A stretch of 64,000 bases of DNA from the NCBI RefSeq assembly GCF_021568855.1, contig NZ_JAKGUG010000006.1, positions 1 to 64,000 on the forward strand. The letters are read 5' to 3'. The translations under genes were made by a program, and so were the position numbers. This document shows positions 44,278 to 52,109 of the stretch, one piece after another. Position 1 is the stretch's first letter. Every line of letters begins with the position of its first letter. The notes beneath the pieces were generated by a model, which saw nothing but the letters and a program-made list of their open reading frames with translations, did not search any database and was not told the DNA's origin. This stretch comes from Dethiosulfovibrio russensis. Lineage in GTDB: Bacteria; Synergistota; Synergistia; Synergistales; Dethiosulfovibrionaceae.

Positions 44278-45213
44278 TTATCTGGTCAGCAGTGGCGAAA
44301 TGTCTACCGCTTTTTCTATGAGCCCCGCCTCCAAGGCGAAATCGGCGAAGGTTTCCCACCGTGACCGGTCGTTTTCCTGGTTTTTCGCGAAGTAGGGCAG
44401 GGTTGCCTCGAAAGCGTCGGTCTCCATCCTCCTGTCGGCCTCGGGCAGGGCCTTGAAGTAGAGATCCAGCGTCTCTTTCGGGTTTGCCCTGGCGAAGTCT
44501 ATGCCTTTTTGAACTGCATCGGAGAAGGCAGTGATCGCTCCTTCGCGTTTTTCAACGGTCTGTGGGGATGCCAGGAAGATCAGTTCGTCGTAGTCCGGTA
44601 TGCCGTGTTTTTCCAGCTCGAAGTACTCGGCCTCGATTCCCTGGTGTTTCATCTCCACTACCTCGTAGGTCTTGAAGGGACCCATGACGGCGTTGACCTT
44701 TCCGGATACCAGTGCCGGTATTATGGTGAAGCCGATGTTGATCGCCTCGTAGCTTTCTATGCCGTTTTTCTCCGCAAAGGCGGCCATGAGGAGGTCCATC
44801 ATTCCCGGGACGGTGTAGCCGATCTTCTTGCCCTCTAGATCTTCTGGATATGATATACCCTTGTCCTTCATGTAGAGCAGGGTGGTGAGAGGGTGTCCTA
44901 CCAGCCGTCCTACCACCCTGGGATTCAGACCTTCCGCCGCTGCCATGACGGTCTGAGGCTGGTATCCCACAGCCAGGTCGACCGTTTGGGCCATCGCCAG
45001 CTTCAGGGAGTCGGAGGTGTCGGAGGGGCTCATTATCTTCACGTCCAACCCGGCTTCTTCGAAGTATCCCTTCTCCTGCGCCACGTATATAGGCAGGTGG
45101 TCCACGTTGGGGAACCAGTCGAGCATCAAGGTCAGTTTCTCCGCCGCTCCAGCCTGGAGGACCGCCGTCATGACCGTTATACAGGCGATCGTACATATCA
45201 GAGTCTTTTTCAT
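44278..45213 (-). CDS. thiY: Thiamine pyrimidine-precursor binding protein (ThiY-like)
   Basis: The start is ATG 45213 behind AAGGAG; the frame extends into the permease gene but the signal peptide (KKTLICTIACITV) begins here. The 311-residue product is of the NMT1/THI5-like family: LMLDWFPNVDHLPIYVAQEKGYFEEAGLDV, SDSLKLAMAQTVDLAVGYQPQTV and GYTVPGMMD. ThiY proteins bind formylaminopyrimidine or HMP-like compounds outside the membrane. The ThiX- and ThiZ-like genes lie just upstream, all behind a TPP riboswitch, which supports the ligand. It feeds thiD. Confidence 0.9.
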   Translation of the reverse strand: MKKTLICTIACITVMTAVLQAGAAEKLTLMLDWFPNVDHLPIYVAQEKGYFEEAGLDVKIMSPSDTSDSLKLAMAQTVDLAVGYQPQTVMAAAEGLNPRVVGRLVGHPLTTLLYMKDKGISYPEDLEGKKIGYTVPGMMDLLMAAFAEKNGIESYEAINIGFTIIPALVSGKVNAVMGPFKTYEVVEMKHQGIEAEYFELEKHGIPDYDELIFLASPQTVEKREGAITAFSDAVQKGIDFARANPKETLDLYFKALPEADRRMETDAFEATLPYFAKNQENDRSRWETFADFALEAGLIEKAVDISPLLTR

Positions 45214-45239
45214 GTCTTGTTTCTCCTTTTTATTTAAGT

Positions 45240-45989
45240 TCAGATTTTTTCGTCTCCGTCGTTCCACGGAGCGTATCTTTCGGCCAGTTTCCCCACGAGC
45301 CACCAGAGGGCCAGTCCCATCACTGAGAGCCAGAGTATCGCCGCGAATACCATGTCGGTTTTGAGCCTGGCGTTGGACTGTATCATCAGATAACCCAGCC
45401 CGCTCTGGGCTCCCACCCATTCGCCTATCACGGCTCCTATCGTGGCGACCGATACTGCTACCTTGAGTCCTGCGAAGAAGTAGGGCAGGGCCCAGGGCCA
45501 GTAGAGCTTCACCATGGTGTCTCTGAAGGGGTATCCCATGAGTCTGAACATCTGACGATATCTTCTGTCGCAGCTCTTGAATCCCTCCAGCAGGTTCACC
45601 GTGACGGGAAAGAATATGATTACCGTGGCCATTACCACCTTGCTGGTTATGCCGTAGCCGAACCATACCACCAGTACCGGGGCCAGAGCGAAGACAGGTA
45701 TGGCTTGGGAGGCGACCAGAAAAGGAGAGAGGGCCCTCTCAAGGTAGGGTTTGGCGAACATGGCTGTGGAGAGAGGTACCGCCAATGCCAGTGCCAGGGT
45801 CAGCCCCAGGATTATCTCCAATGCCGTGACCGCTCCGTGTCGAGCCAGTATCGGAGTCTGAACTACCGCCGTCAGTACGACCGAGCTGGGACGGGGAAGT
45901 ATGTAGCTAGGCACTTCGGAGATCACGCAACCCATCTCCCACAGTAGGACCAGGGCCGCCCCGGCCAGGAGGGAGCTCCATCGGTTCAT
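45240..45989 (-). CDS. thiX: ThiX-like ABC permease for a thiamine pyrimidine precursor
   Basis: The 249-residue protein has about six membrane spans and the BPD-permease EAA loop (MFRLMGYPFRDTMVKLYWPWALP). It has the usual FLVASQAIPVFALAPVLVVWFGYG segment. Its start overlaps the ThiZ-like ATPase stop (ATGA), and the binding protein follows after 26 bp. Riboswitch control and operon context identify the likely substrate as HMP or formylaminopyrimidine. It is homologous to the other SsuC-like permease of the window but clearly a separate copy. Confidence 0.88.
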   Translation of the reverse strand: MNRWSSLLAGAALVLLWEMGCVISEVPSYILPRPSSVVLTAVVQTPILARHGAVTALEIILGLTLALALAVPLSTAMFAKPYLERALSPFLVASQAIPVFALAPVLVVWFGYGITSKVVMATVIIFFPVTVNLLEGFKSCDRRYRQMFRLMGYPFRDTMVKLYWPWALPYFFAGLKVAVSVATIGAVIGEWVGAQSGLGYLMIQSNARLKTDMVFAAILWLSVMGLALWWLVGKLAERYAPWNDGDEKI

Positions 45990-46717
45990 GACGCCCTCCC
46001 CTGTAGGACGTCCATGATGGCTCCTCGAAGTTTCACAACGTAAGGATCGTCTCTGTGTCTGGGCTTATATCCTTGGAGGTTATAGTTGCCGGTGATCTTC
46101 ATCGGCGCTTGAGACAGTGTGACCAGTCTGTCCGAGGTGACCAATGCCTCCTCTACGTCGTGGGTGATCATGACGATGGTCTTGCCGAACTCTTTCTGGA
46201 GGGTAACCAGCATTCCCTGTAGTCCCTGTCTGGTAAGGGCGTCCAGGGCGGACAGAGGTTCGTCTAAAAGTATCAGCTCTCTTTCGAAGAGTATGGTCCT
46301 GGCCAGGGCGCATCTTTGTCTCATTCCTCCCGAGACTTTTCCCGGAAGATAGTTTTCGAAACCTCGGAGTCCGAGTCTTATCAGCAGGGAGTCCCCCCTT
46401 TTTTTGTCTTTTTCCGTGGGGTGCCGGATCGGGAGCATGGCGTTTTCCCTCAGGGTCAGCCAGGGAAGCAGGAGGTCCGATTGGGACATCCAGGCCGCCA
46501 GAGAAGACAGGTCTTCGACCGGAGCTCCATTCCATGTGATCGCTCCCTCGTCGGGTGATACCGATCCGGTTAGGAGGTCGAAAAGGGTGCTTTTGCCGCA
46601 GCCGGATGGACCTATCAGGGAAACGAACTCTCCTGGTTCTACCTCGAGGTCCAGATCGGAAAGCACCAACAGTCCCTCGAAGCTTTTTCTCAGTTTCGAG
46701 ACGGAGAGCAAAGTCAT
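45986..46717 (-). CDS. thiZ: ThiZ-like ABC ATP-binding protein
   Basis: The 243-residue ATPase has Walker A GPSGCGKST, Q-loop WMSQSDLLLPWLTL, signature VSGGMRQRCALA, Walker B LILLDEPLSALD and the switch His in MITHDVEEAL. A C-terminal tail of about 35 residues follows. It overlaps thiT (TGATG) and the permease (ATGA), so the three are translationally coupled. It energises the ThiX/ThiY system. Confidence 0.9.
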   Translation of the reverse strand: MTLLSVSKLRKSFEGLLVLSDLDLEVEPGEFVSLIGPSGCGKSTLFDLLTGSVSPDEGAITWNGAPVEDLSSLAAWMSQSDLLLPWLTLRENAMLPIRHPTEKDKKRGDSLLIRLGLRGFENYLPGKVSGGMRQRCALARTILFERELILLDEPLSALDALTRQGLQGMLVTLQKEFGKTIVMITHDVEEALVTSDRLVTLSQAPMKITGNYNLQGYKPRHRDDPYVVKLRGAIMDVLQGRAS

Positions 46718-47220
46718 CGTCCGACAGGAGTTGAGAGCCTCTTCCAGAGGGCCTCTATGAGCAGTATGGATATCAGGAGGTTAGGGACCATATAGCTGCC
46801 GTTATAGACCAGTGAGTATAGGAGAGGGTTTTGTCCTTCCGGCGCGTAGCTGGCGAAGAAGACAACTCCGGAGGCGACGTGGCAGGCCAGTCTGGCCAAG
46901 GTTCCGGCGGTTATGCCGATCCAGTGTCGTCTGGGAGTCGCTCCGGCCAGAGCAAGGGCGCCGAAAGCGATGGGGTAGTCCAGCAGGGCCTGTATTGGAT
47001 GGGCTACGTAGCCTCCCAGTATGAGCTGAAGAAGTCCGGCCACAGCTCCGGCTCCGAAACCGGCTTTGATGCCGTATCGCAGGGCGAATATCAGGAGAGG
47101 AACGTTCTCGAGGGTTATGGAACCTCCTTGAGGCATTCGGAAGAGCTTCACGTAGGATAAAGCCAGGGCCAAAGACGCCGCCAGGGCTCCTTCTACGAGT
47201 ATTCGGGTGTTGCCTTTCAT
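46714..47220 (-). CDS. thiT: ThiT-like thiamine ECF S component
   Basis: The start is ATG 47220 behind GAGGAGG; the longer frame reads through the riboswitch region. The 168-residue protein has about six hydrophobic spans and the ThiT pattern: LSYVKLFRMPQGGSITLENVPLL, then GAGAVAGLLQLILGGYVAHPIQALLDYPIAFGALALAG and a late LYSLVYNGSYMVPNLLIS. ThiT binds thiamine with high affinity and works with the shared EcfAA'T module, not encoded here. It is the first gene after the TPP riboswitch. Confidence 0.93.
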   Translation of the reverse strand: MKGNTRILVEGALAASLALALSYVKLFRMPQGGSITLENVPLLIFALRYGIKAGFGAGAVAGLLQLILGGYVAHPIQALLDYPIAFGALALAGATPRRHWIGITAGTLARLACHVASGVVFFASYAPEGQNPLLYSLVYNGSYMVPNLLISILLIEALWKRLSTPVGR

Positions 47221-47284
47221 GGGTGAGTCCTCCTCTAGATTATGTTGCCGGAGGAGGGAAGGTCCGCCTTTTGAGAGGGGGTGT

Positions 47285-47384
47285 GATAGAAAGGAGCAAC
47301 TTCCCTGCGCCGGCATGATCCGGATCAGGTTCCAGGGGTCGAGGCTTAACGCCTCCTCTCAGCCGGGACACCGACTCCCCCAGT
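47285..47384 (-). ncRNA. TPP riboswitch
   Basis: On the minus strand the conserved TPP-aptamer pieces are in order. GGCTGAGAGG binds the pyrimidine, a variable P3 arm with a GGCGTTAAGCC hairpin follows, then CTGGAACCTGATCCGGATCA (the second arm, binding the pyrophosphate) and the closing GCCGGCGCAGGGAAG. It sits between a promoter and the thiT start 65 bases downstream. The thiT operon is thus turned down when thiamine pyrophosphate is plentiful. I could not resolve a clear intrinsic terminator after it, so control may be at translation of thiT. The ends are approximate. Confidence 0.93.
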
Positions 47385-47394
47385 TCCAACACAA

Positions 47395-47423
47395 CTTGTA
47401 CACCCGTAGGGTCCGTATGTCAA
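47395..47423 (-). promoter_or_regulatory. Promoter of the TPP-riboswitch operon
   Basis: A perfect TTGACA and a TACAAG box are 17 bases apart on the minus strand. The -10 lies directly before the aptamer, so transcription starts at its 5' edge. Confidence 0.6.
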
Positions 47424-47453
47424 CTCGAGGTCATCGTCAGGAGGTGTTTTTAT

Positions 47454-47484
47454 GGTTGCAAGTTTATGCAACCGGTTGTATAAT
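47454..47484 (+). promoter_or_regulatory. Promoter with overlapping operator for the 50-residue protein
   Basis: TTGCAA (47456-47461) and a perfect TATAAT (47479-47484) are 17 bases apart. An inverted repeat GGTTGCA-N6-TGCAACC (47454-47473) covers the -35 box and spacer, as expected for a repressor site. The start codon lies 37 bases downstream of the -10. Confidence 0.6.
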
Positions 47485-47520
47485 GCACTCGAATGCAAGA
47501 ACTTCCTGGAGGTGGCCTGT

Positions 47521-47673
47521 ATGTGGGAAAAAGACAGCTGCGGAAATTGGTATATGGACGGTTCAAAGGTCTTTTCGGCCTGTCGGTCCGTTGATTCTCT
47601 CGTGTGGGACAAGGATGAGTCGGGACGATGGGTCAGGGTGCCCTCGTCCCAGGAGGTCCCGGTAACGCTGTAG
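47521..47673 (+). CDS. 50-residue small protein with a repeated WxKDxxGxW motif
   Basis: The ATG at 47521 has GGAGGTGG 5 bases upstream and lies just downstream of a consensus promoter. A longer frame from 47452 has a good ribosome site too, but it begins upstream of the likely transcript. The product has two copies of a Trp-x-Lys-Asp-x-x-Gly-x-Trp motif (near residues 2-10 and 29-37), two cysteines and no membrane span or signal. It matches no family I recognise. It is divergent from the thiamine operon and probably monocistronic. Function is unknown. Confidence 0.6.
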   Translation: MWEKDSCGNWYMDGSKVFSACRSVDSLVWDKDESGRWVRVPSSQEVPVTL

Positions 47674-47756
47674 TTGGGGCTTCCACGCTAGTGAAGATAA
47701 CGCCTATGTGGTAAACTTTTCCATGGGGAATAGGAGTTTCACATGGAGGGGTGTCA

Positions 47757-48944
47757 ATGGCGATTATCGGTATAGATGCCCTTGAAGGGCGTGTTCTTAA
47801 AAGAGATCTCTTTGCCCCTAACGGCCGCTTCATTCTCGCCGAGGGTACGATCGTGAACGATAGATGTCTGGACATACTCCGGTCCTGGGGTATCGTCGAG
47901 GCCGATGTTCGCGACGACCATGTCCCTCCGGGAGAGATGCCTTCCGTTCCTGTGCCAGGGGAAGACGGTCTTGAGAGTCCCTTTCGGTATCTGTCTCCTG
48001 GGGCTTTGAGAAGCTGGTTCGTCGATCTGGCCGGTGAACGAAATGTAATTTCCAGTCCGAAAAACTCGCCTCCTATAGATATGGAAGGGGAGTCGGATAT
48101 CTTGTCTCTGGAGTCCCTTATCTCTCAGGAGCCCGGTTTGGTTTCTTATTCTCCTGTCCTGGGACAGATAATAGACGTCATAGAATCTCCCCGGAGTTCC
48201 GCATCCCACGTGGCCTACGTGGTGGAGCAGGATTCCGCCCTTTCCGCAAAATTGCTTCGTCTCGTCAACAGCCCTCTCTACGGATTTCCGAGAACAATAA
48301 CGTCGATAGAACAGGCGGTCGCCATAGTAGGCAGCGGTGACCTCATGTCTTTGGCTATACAGGTGGCCTCCATAACTCATTTTAGAGGTATAGACTATCC
48401 CATTTTGGACATGGCCCATTTTTGGGAGCATTCGATCTGCTGTGCCATCTTCGCCAGGTTGCTCGCCGGTCGTCGGTTCAGAGGAGACGATTCTCGCTAT
48501 TTCATCGGCGGTATGTTGATGAACCTGGGGCGGATGGTGATGATGGAACGGATGCCTGGGGCTTTTTGTGGAGCCCTGTCCTACGCTTATGGTGGTAGGA
48601 CGACCGTAGATGCGGAGAGGGAGGTTTTCGGTTACAGCTCTCCTCAGGTGACTGCCGTTCTCCTGTCCAGATGGTGCTTGCCTCCCGAGCTGGCCTGGTC
48701 GGTGACAGAGTCGCGGCTTTTCCACGACTGCTGCGAGTCGGAGAGCACGGTCTTTCGTCTTGCCGAGGCCATGGCCTGTGCTTTCGGTTCCGGTTTTGCC
48801 GGTGATTATTTCGTACCCGTCCTCGACGATGGTGTGGTGGAGTCTCTTGGACTGTCCTACAACGAGCTCGTTTTTGTGCTGAAGCAGTTCGACAGGCAGA
48901 GATCCGAGATAGTGGACGTTTTTCTAGGGGGAATCGGAGGATGA
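47757..48944 (+). CDS. HDOD-domain signalling protein
   Basis: The preferred start is ATG 47757 behind GGAGGGG; GTG 47751 is two codons earlier. The protein has about 395 residues. An N-terminal segment of about 120 residues resembles those found before HDOD or HD-GYP domains (GRVLKRDLFAPNGRFILAEGT). The HDOD domain (about 125-330) has VVEQDSALSAKLLRLVNSPLYGFP, ITSIEQAVAIVG and HFWEHSICCAIFARLLA. HDOD proteins are metal-free relatives of HD hydrolases with regulatory roles. It overlaps the next gene (ATGA), an HD-GYP phosphodiesterase, which suggests joint action in c-di-GMP signalling. Confidence 0.88.
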   Translation: MAIIGIDALEGRVLKRDLFAPNGRFILAEGTIVNDRCLDILRSWGIVEADVRDDHVPPGEMPSVPVPGEDGLESPFRYLSPGALRSWFVDLAGERNVISSPKNSPPIDMEGESDILSLESLISQEPGLVSYSPVLGQIIDVIESPRSSASHVAYVVEQDSALSAKLLRLVNSPLYGFPRTITSIEQAVAIVGSGDLMSLAIQVASITHFRGIDYPILDMAHFWEHSICCAIFARLLAGRRFRGDDSRYFIGGMLMNLGRMVMMERMPGAFCGALSYAYGGRTTVDAEREVFGYSSPQVTAVLLSRWCLPPELAWSVTESRLFHDCCESESTVFRLAEAMACAFGSGFAGDYFVPVLDDGVVESLGLSYNELVFVLKQFDRQRSEIVDVFLGGIGG

Positions 48945-50197
48945 GGTATAGAGGCGTTTCCGACGATCTTGAGTATCAACTGGCCTCGTTGAAGGAACGT
49001 CATCGTTTCGTCGATAAGGTGCTCGACATAGTTTTGAGGCTCAACGATTTTTCCTTCGTGTCGGGATCTACCGTTTCCAGAGAGGTAGTCCTGGGCGAGA
49101 CTTTGCGTAGAGTGAAGAGGCTTTTCGAGTGTTCTTCCGCTGGGTTCTATCTGGTGGACGACGAGGCGGCTTTTTCTTTGGCTCGGTTCGAGGGAGACGG
49201 AGGAAGGCTGGAGGCGGAGAGGAAGATACTGTTAAAGGATGGCAGTTTCGCCTGGGCCCTTAACCGCAATAAACCGGTTTTACTGAAGGCATCCGACGGA
49301 GATAGTACCGTTTTGCTTCACGCTATGTCGACTTCCACCAGGACCATGGGGATGTTTTTGGGAATCATGAACTCCGACAGAGGGGCTCTTCTGGATTCCC
49401 ATCTTTATTTCGTTACGGTCGTGTTGAATTCCGCCGCCAGCGTTCTTCAATATCTGGAGCTTTTCTCCATGGTCAGAGGTCTAAATGAAGATCTGGAATT
49501 AAAGGTCGAGGAACTGACCAAGTCGGAGAGGGAGCTTACCCTCTACAAGGAAGATCTGGAACGTTTGGTTCAGCTTCGAACCTCCGAACTGGCTGATGCC
49601 AACGCTCGTTTAGGGGATACGGTGATCGGTGTCGTCGACGCCATGGGAAAGATAGTGGAGTCCAGAGATCCCTATACGGCGGGACATCAGAGGCGGGTTG
49701 CCTCCATCGCCTCCACTTTGGCCGGGATGGTCGGAATGTCGGAGGACGAGGCCGAGGGTGTCCGGATAGCCGGGTTGGTCCACGATATAGGCAAGATCGC
49801 CATTCCTGCGGAGATCCTTACGAAACCGGCCAAGTTGAACAAACTTGAGTTCAAGATGGTTCAAACCCATCCCGAGGCAGGTTTCGATATGCTTCGATCA
49901 ATAGTCTTCCCTTGGCCGGTTGCCGACATGGTGAGGCAGCATCACGAGAGGTTGGACGGTTCGGGATATCCCAAGGGGTTGTCCGGAGACGAGATATTGA
50001 TGGGGGCCCGGTGTCTTGCCGTCGCAGACGTTGTGGAGGCGATATCCTCTCATCGTCCTTACAGGCCCGGCCTAGGCATAGAGGAGGCCGTTCTGGAATT
50101 GAAGCTCAACAGAGGGTCCGGCTACGACCCAAAGGTCGTGGATGCCTGTCTGGAGCTCATGGAGGATCCCTCATTTATGGAGCGATATCTTTCTTAG
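48941..50197 (+). CDS. GAF-HD-GYP cyclic di-GMP phosphodiesterase
   Basis: The 418-residue protein has a GAF-like domain (about 40-180), a coiled-coil linker (about 180-225) and a C-terminal HD-GYP domain. Catalytic motifs are intact: GHQRRV, LVHDIGKIAIP, THPEAG, HHERLDGSGYP and the late RPYRPGL. It should hydrolyse cyclic di-GMP. It is translationally coupled to the HDOD gene and ends at a 52-bp palindromic terminator. Its HD-GYP part is similar to that of the protein at 12.3-14.2 kb but has a different sensory half. Confidence 0.9.
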   Translation: MRYRGVSDDLEYQLASLKERHRFVDKVLDIVLRLNDFSFVSGSTVSREVVLGETLRRVKRLFECSSAGFYLVDDEAAFSLARFEGDGGRLEAERKILLKDGSFAWALNRNKPVLLKASDGDSTVLLHAMSTSTRTMGMFLGIMNSDRGALLDSHLYFVTVVLNSAASVLQYLELFSMVRGLNEDLELKVEELTKSERELTLYKEDLERLVQLRTSELADANARLGDTVIGVVDAMGKIVESRDPYTAGHQRRVASIASTLAGMVGMSEDEAEGVRIAGLVHDIGKIAIPAEILTKPAKLNKLEFKMVQTHPEAGFDMLRSIVFPWPVADMVRQHHERLDGSGYPKGLSGDEILMGARCLAVADVVEAISSHRPYRPGLGIEEAVLELKLNRGSGYDPKVVDACLELMEDPSFMERYLS

Positions 50198-50208
50198 AGA
50201 ATCTTTAG

Positions 50209-50260
50209 TTCAATAAACGCCGAGGCGTCCCATTAATGGGACGCCTCGGCGTTTATTGAA
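50209..50260. terminator. Perfect 52-bp palindrome, terminator overlapping the liv promoter
   Basis: All 52 bases are self-complementary, and the A/T-rich ends flank a GC-rich core. It starts 11 bases after the HD-GYP stop. Its last 5 bases are part of the -35 box of the downstream promoter, so termination and initiation are packed together. Confidence 0.8.
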
Positions 50261-50284
50261 GAAGAGTGGCTATGTCTCTATAAT
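50256..50284 (+). promoter_or_regulatory. Promoter of the liv operon
   Basis: TTGAAG and a perfect TATAAT lie 17 bases apart. The -35 box is formed partly by the end of the palindromic terminator. The leader to livH is about 60 bases and shows no obvious attenuator. Confidence 0.6.
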
Positions 50285-50348
50285 ATGTTTTATTGGGGTT
50301 TTGCGGCTTGTCAAAATATTGGGGTTTGTGAGCTTGAGGAGGGGGATA

Positions 50349-51215
50349 ATGTATCTTTTCGCGGAACAATTATTGAACGGCCTGGCTACGGGGGCGACTT
50401 ACGCCTTGATTTCACTGGGCCTGGCTTTGGTCTACGGCGTTTTAGGGGTCCTTCACGTGGCCCACGCCGGGGTCTATATGGCTGGAGCCTACATCGGAAT
50501 AGGGGTATATTCCGTCACGGGCAACATATGGCTGGCGATGGTCGTCAGCATGATAGTATGCGGTTTCATCGGAGTCGCTATAGAGCGGCTGGTTTATTTT
50601 CCTCTTTTAAAATACCCGCCTTATGTTCCTCTCATCAGCAGTATCGCTATATTTACCGGCATGGAGGAGCTCGTCCGTCTGGTAGCCGGTCCTTCGGTGC
50701 AGACATTTTCTTTGGAGCTTCCCTTCCCGAGTTTCGATCTGGGAGGAATTCACGTTTCGTCCAACCTTATGGGGATATATGTCATAACCGCAGTAGTCTT
50801 CTTTATTCTGTGGTTCATTACCACCAAGACCGAGACCGGTCTGGCCATGAGGGCCGCCTCTCAGGATATGCCTATAGCCGGCGCGATGGGCATAGATAGC
50901 CGTTTCATGGTCGATTTCAGTTTCTTCGTCAGTTCGGCCGTGGCCGCCCTGGCGGGGATCTTGGTGGGGATATATTACAATACCGTCTCTCCTGATATGG
51001 GAGCCATACCGGCATACAAGGCTTTGGCCCTCATCGTAGTCGGTGGTCTCGGGTCCGTTCCAGGGGCGGTGGTGGCCTCCCTCTCCCTGGGAGTGGCGGA
51101 GACCCTTCTAATAGGCTACGCCGGTATTCCCCTTCCAAGAGATGCCCTTGCCTTCATAGCCATGATAGTCGTCCTTATGTGGCGTCCTCAGGGTTTGTTG
51201 GGAAAACGGGGTTAG
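50349..51215 (+). CDS. livH: Branched-chain amino-acid ABC permease LivH
   Basis: The start is ATG 50349 behind GAGGAGGGG; the frame starting at 50256 begins inside the palindrome. The 288-residue protein has about eight membrane spans and LivH segments LLNGLATGATYALISLGLALVYGVLGVLHVAHAG and GSVPGAVVASLSLGVAETL. It forms the inner-membrane channel with LivM for leucine/isoleucine/valine or a related amino acid. It is the first gene of livHMGF plus binding protein. Such importers fit a proteolytic, amino-acid-fermenting life. Confidence 0.93.
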   Translation: MYLFAEQLLNGLATGATYALISLGLALVYGVLGVLHVAHAGVYMAGAYIGIGVYSVTGNIWLAMVVSMIVCGFIGVAIERLVYFPLLKYPPYVPLISSIAIFTGMEELVRLVAGPSVQTFSLELPFPSFDLGGIHVSSNLMGIYVITAVVFFILWFITTKTETGLAMRAASQDMPIAGAMGIDSRFMVDFSFFVSSAVAALAGILVGIYYNTVSPDMGAIPAYKALALIVVGGLGSVPGAVVASLSLGVAETLLIGYAGIPLPRDALAFIAMIVVLMWRPQGLLGKRG

Positions 51216-51227
51216 GGGGGTGTCGTC

Positions 51228-52109
51228 ATGAGCTATATAATTACCGTCGCCACTTTCATCTCCATTCAGGCCATAGTGGCCTATGGATTGAACATAATAG
51301 TAGGATACGCCGGACAGATATCTCTGGGACACGCCGCCTTTTTCGGAATAGGTGCCTACAGCGCCGGATTGTTGGCCACGAAGGCCGGTCTGTCTTTTTG
51401 GGCCGCTTTGCCTCTTGTGGTGGCCATATGTGCGGTCATAGGGATAATCTGCGGTCTTCCCAGTCTTCGTCTAAAGGCGGATTTTTTAGCCATAACCACC
51501 ATAGGCATAAACTTTATCGTCGAGTCGTTGTTTCTCTATGTGCCCTTTTTCGGGGGAGCTCTCGGTTTGGGAGGGATTCCCAGAGTGGTCTTTCTGGGCA
51601 ATAAGCTCAAGGGAGGCGAGTTCCTTACCCTTTGTCTGCTTTTCCTGGCTTCGGTTATGTTCCTGTCCTGGTGGTTTTCCAGAAGCTGGATGGGGCTGGC
51701 CTGCATTTCACTGAGGGAGGAGGAGACCGCCGCTTCCAGCATGGGGGTCTCTCCCGTGAAGTTCAAACTGGTGGCCTTCGTTTTGGGGTCGGTGATAGCC
51801 GGCATAGGAGGGGCTCTCTACGCTCATCAGATGAGATTTATCGCTCCCTCCGATTTCGGTTTCCCCGTTTCCGTCATGCTTTTGTCTCTCATCGTCTTAG
51901 GAGGTATGGGTACTTTCTGGGGACCTCTGGTAGGGGCGATCATACTGGGGTCCCTGCCTGAACTGGCCCGTCCTCTGATGGAGTACAGGATGTTGATTTA
52001 CAGTCTGTTGCTTTTGGGGATGATCCGCTTTCAGCCTCAGGGATTGCTCGGTGAGGAGAGCGTGGTCTCCAGGATAATCGGCAGACATGTCGGAGGTGAC
52101 AGATCATGA
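51228..52109 (+). CDS. livM: Branched-chain amino-acid ABC permease LivM
   Basis: The 293-residue protein has about eight to nine membrane spans and typical LivM segments: YGLNIIVGYAGQISLGHAAFFGIGAYSAGLL, and AGIGGALYAHQMRFIAPSDF with LLSLIVLGGMGTFWGPLVGAI. It pairs with LivH. It begins 12 bases after livH and overlaps livG by 4 bases (ATGA), so production is coupled. Confidence 0.93.
   Translation: MSYIITVATFISIQAIVAYGLNIIVGYAGQISLGHAAFFGIGAYSAGLLATKAGLSFWAALPLVVAICAVIGIICGLPSLRLKADFLAITTIGINFIVESLFLYVPFFGGALGLGGIPRVVFLGNKLKGGEFLTLCLLFLASVMFLSWWFSRSWMGLACISLREEETAASSMGVSPVKFKLVAFVLGSVIAGIGGALYAHQMRFIAPSDFGFPVSVMLLSLIVLGGMGTFWGPLVGAIILGSLPELARPLMEYRMLIYSLLLLGMIRFQPQGLLGEESVVSRIIGRHVGGDRS

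Noticed and set aside
45214-45666. N-terminal extension of the ThiY-like protein
   Set aside because: It lies inside the permease gene and precedes a normal signal peptide with its own ribosome site.
47452-47520. Start of the small protein at 47452
   Set aside because: The -35 and -10 boxes of its promoter lie at 47456-47484, so this upstream part is probably not transcribed from it.
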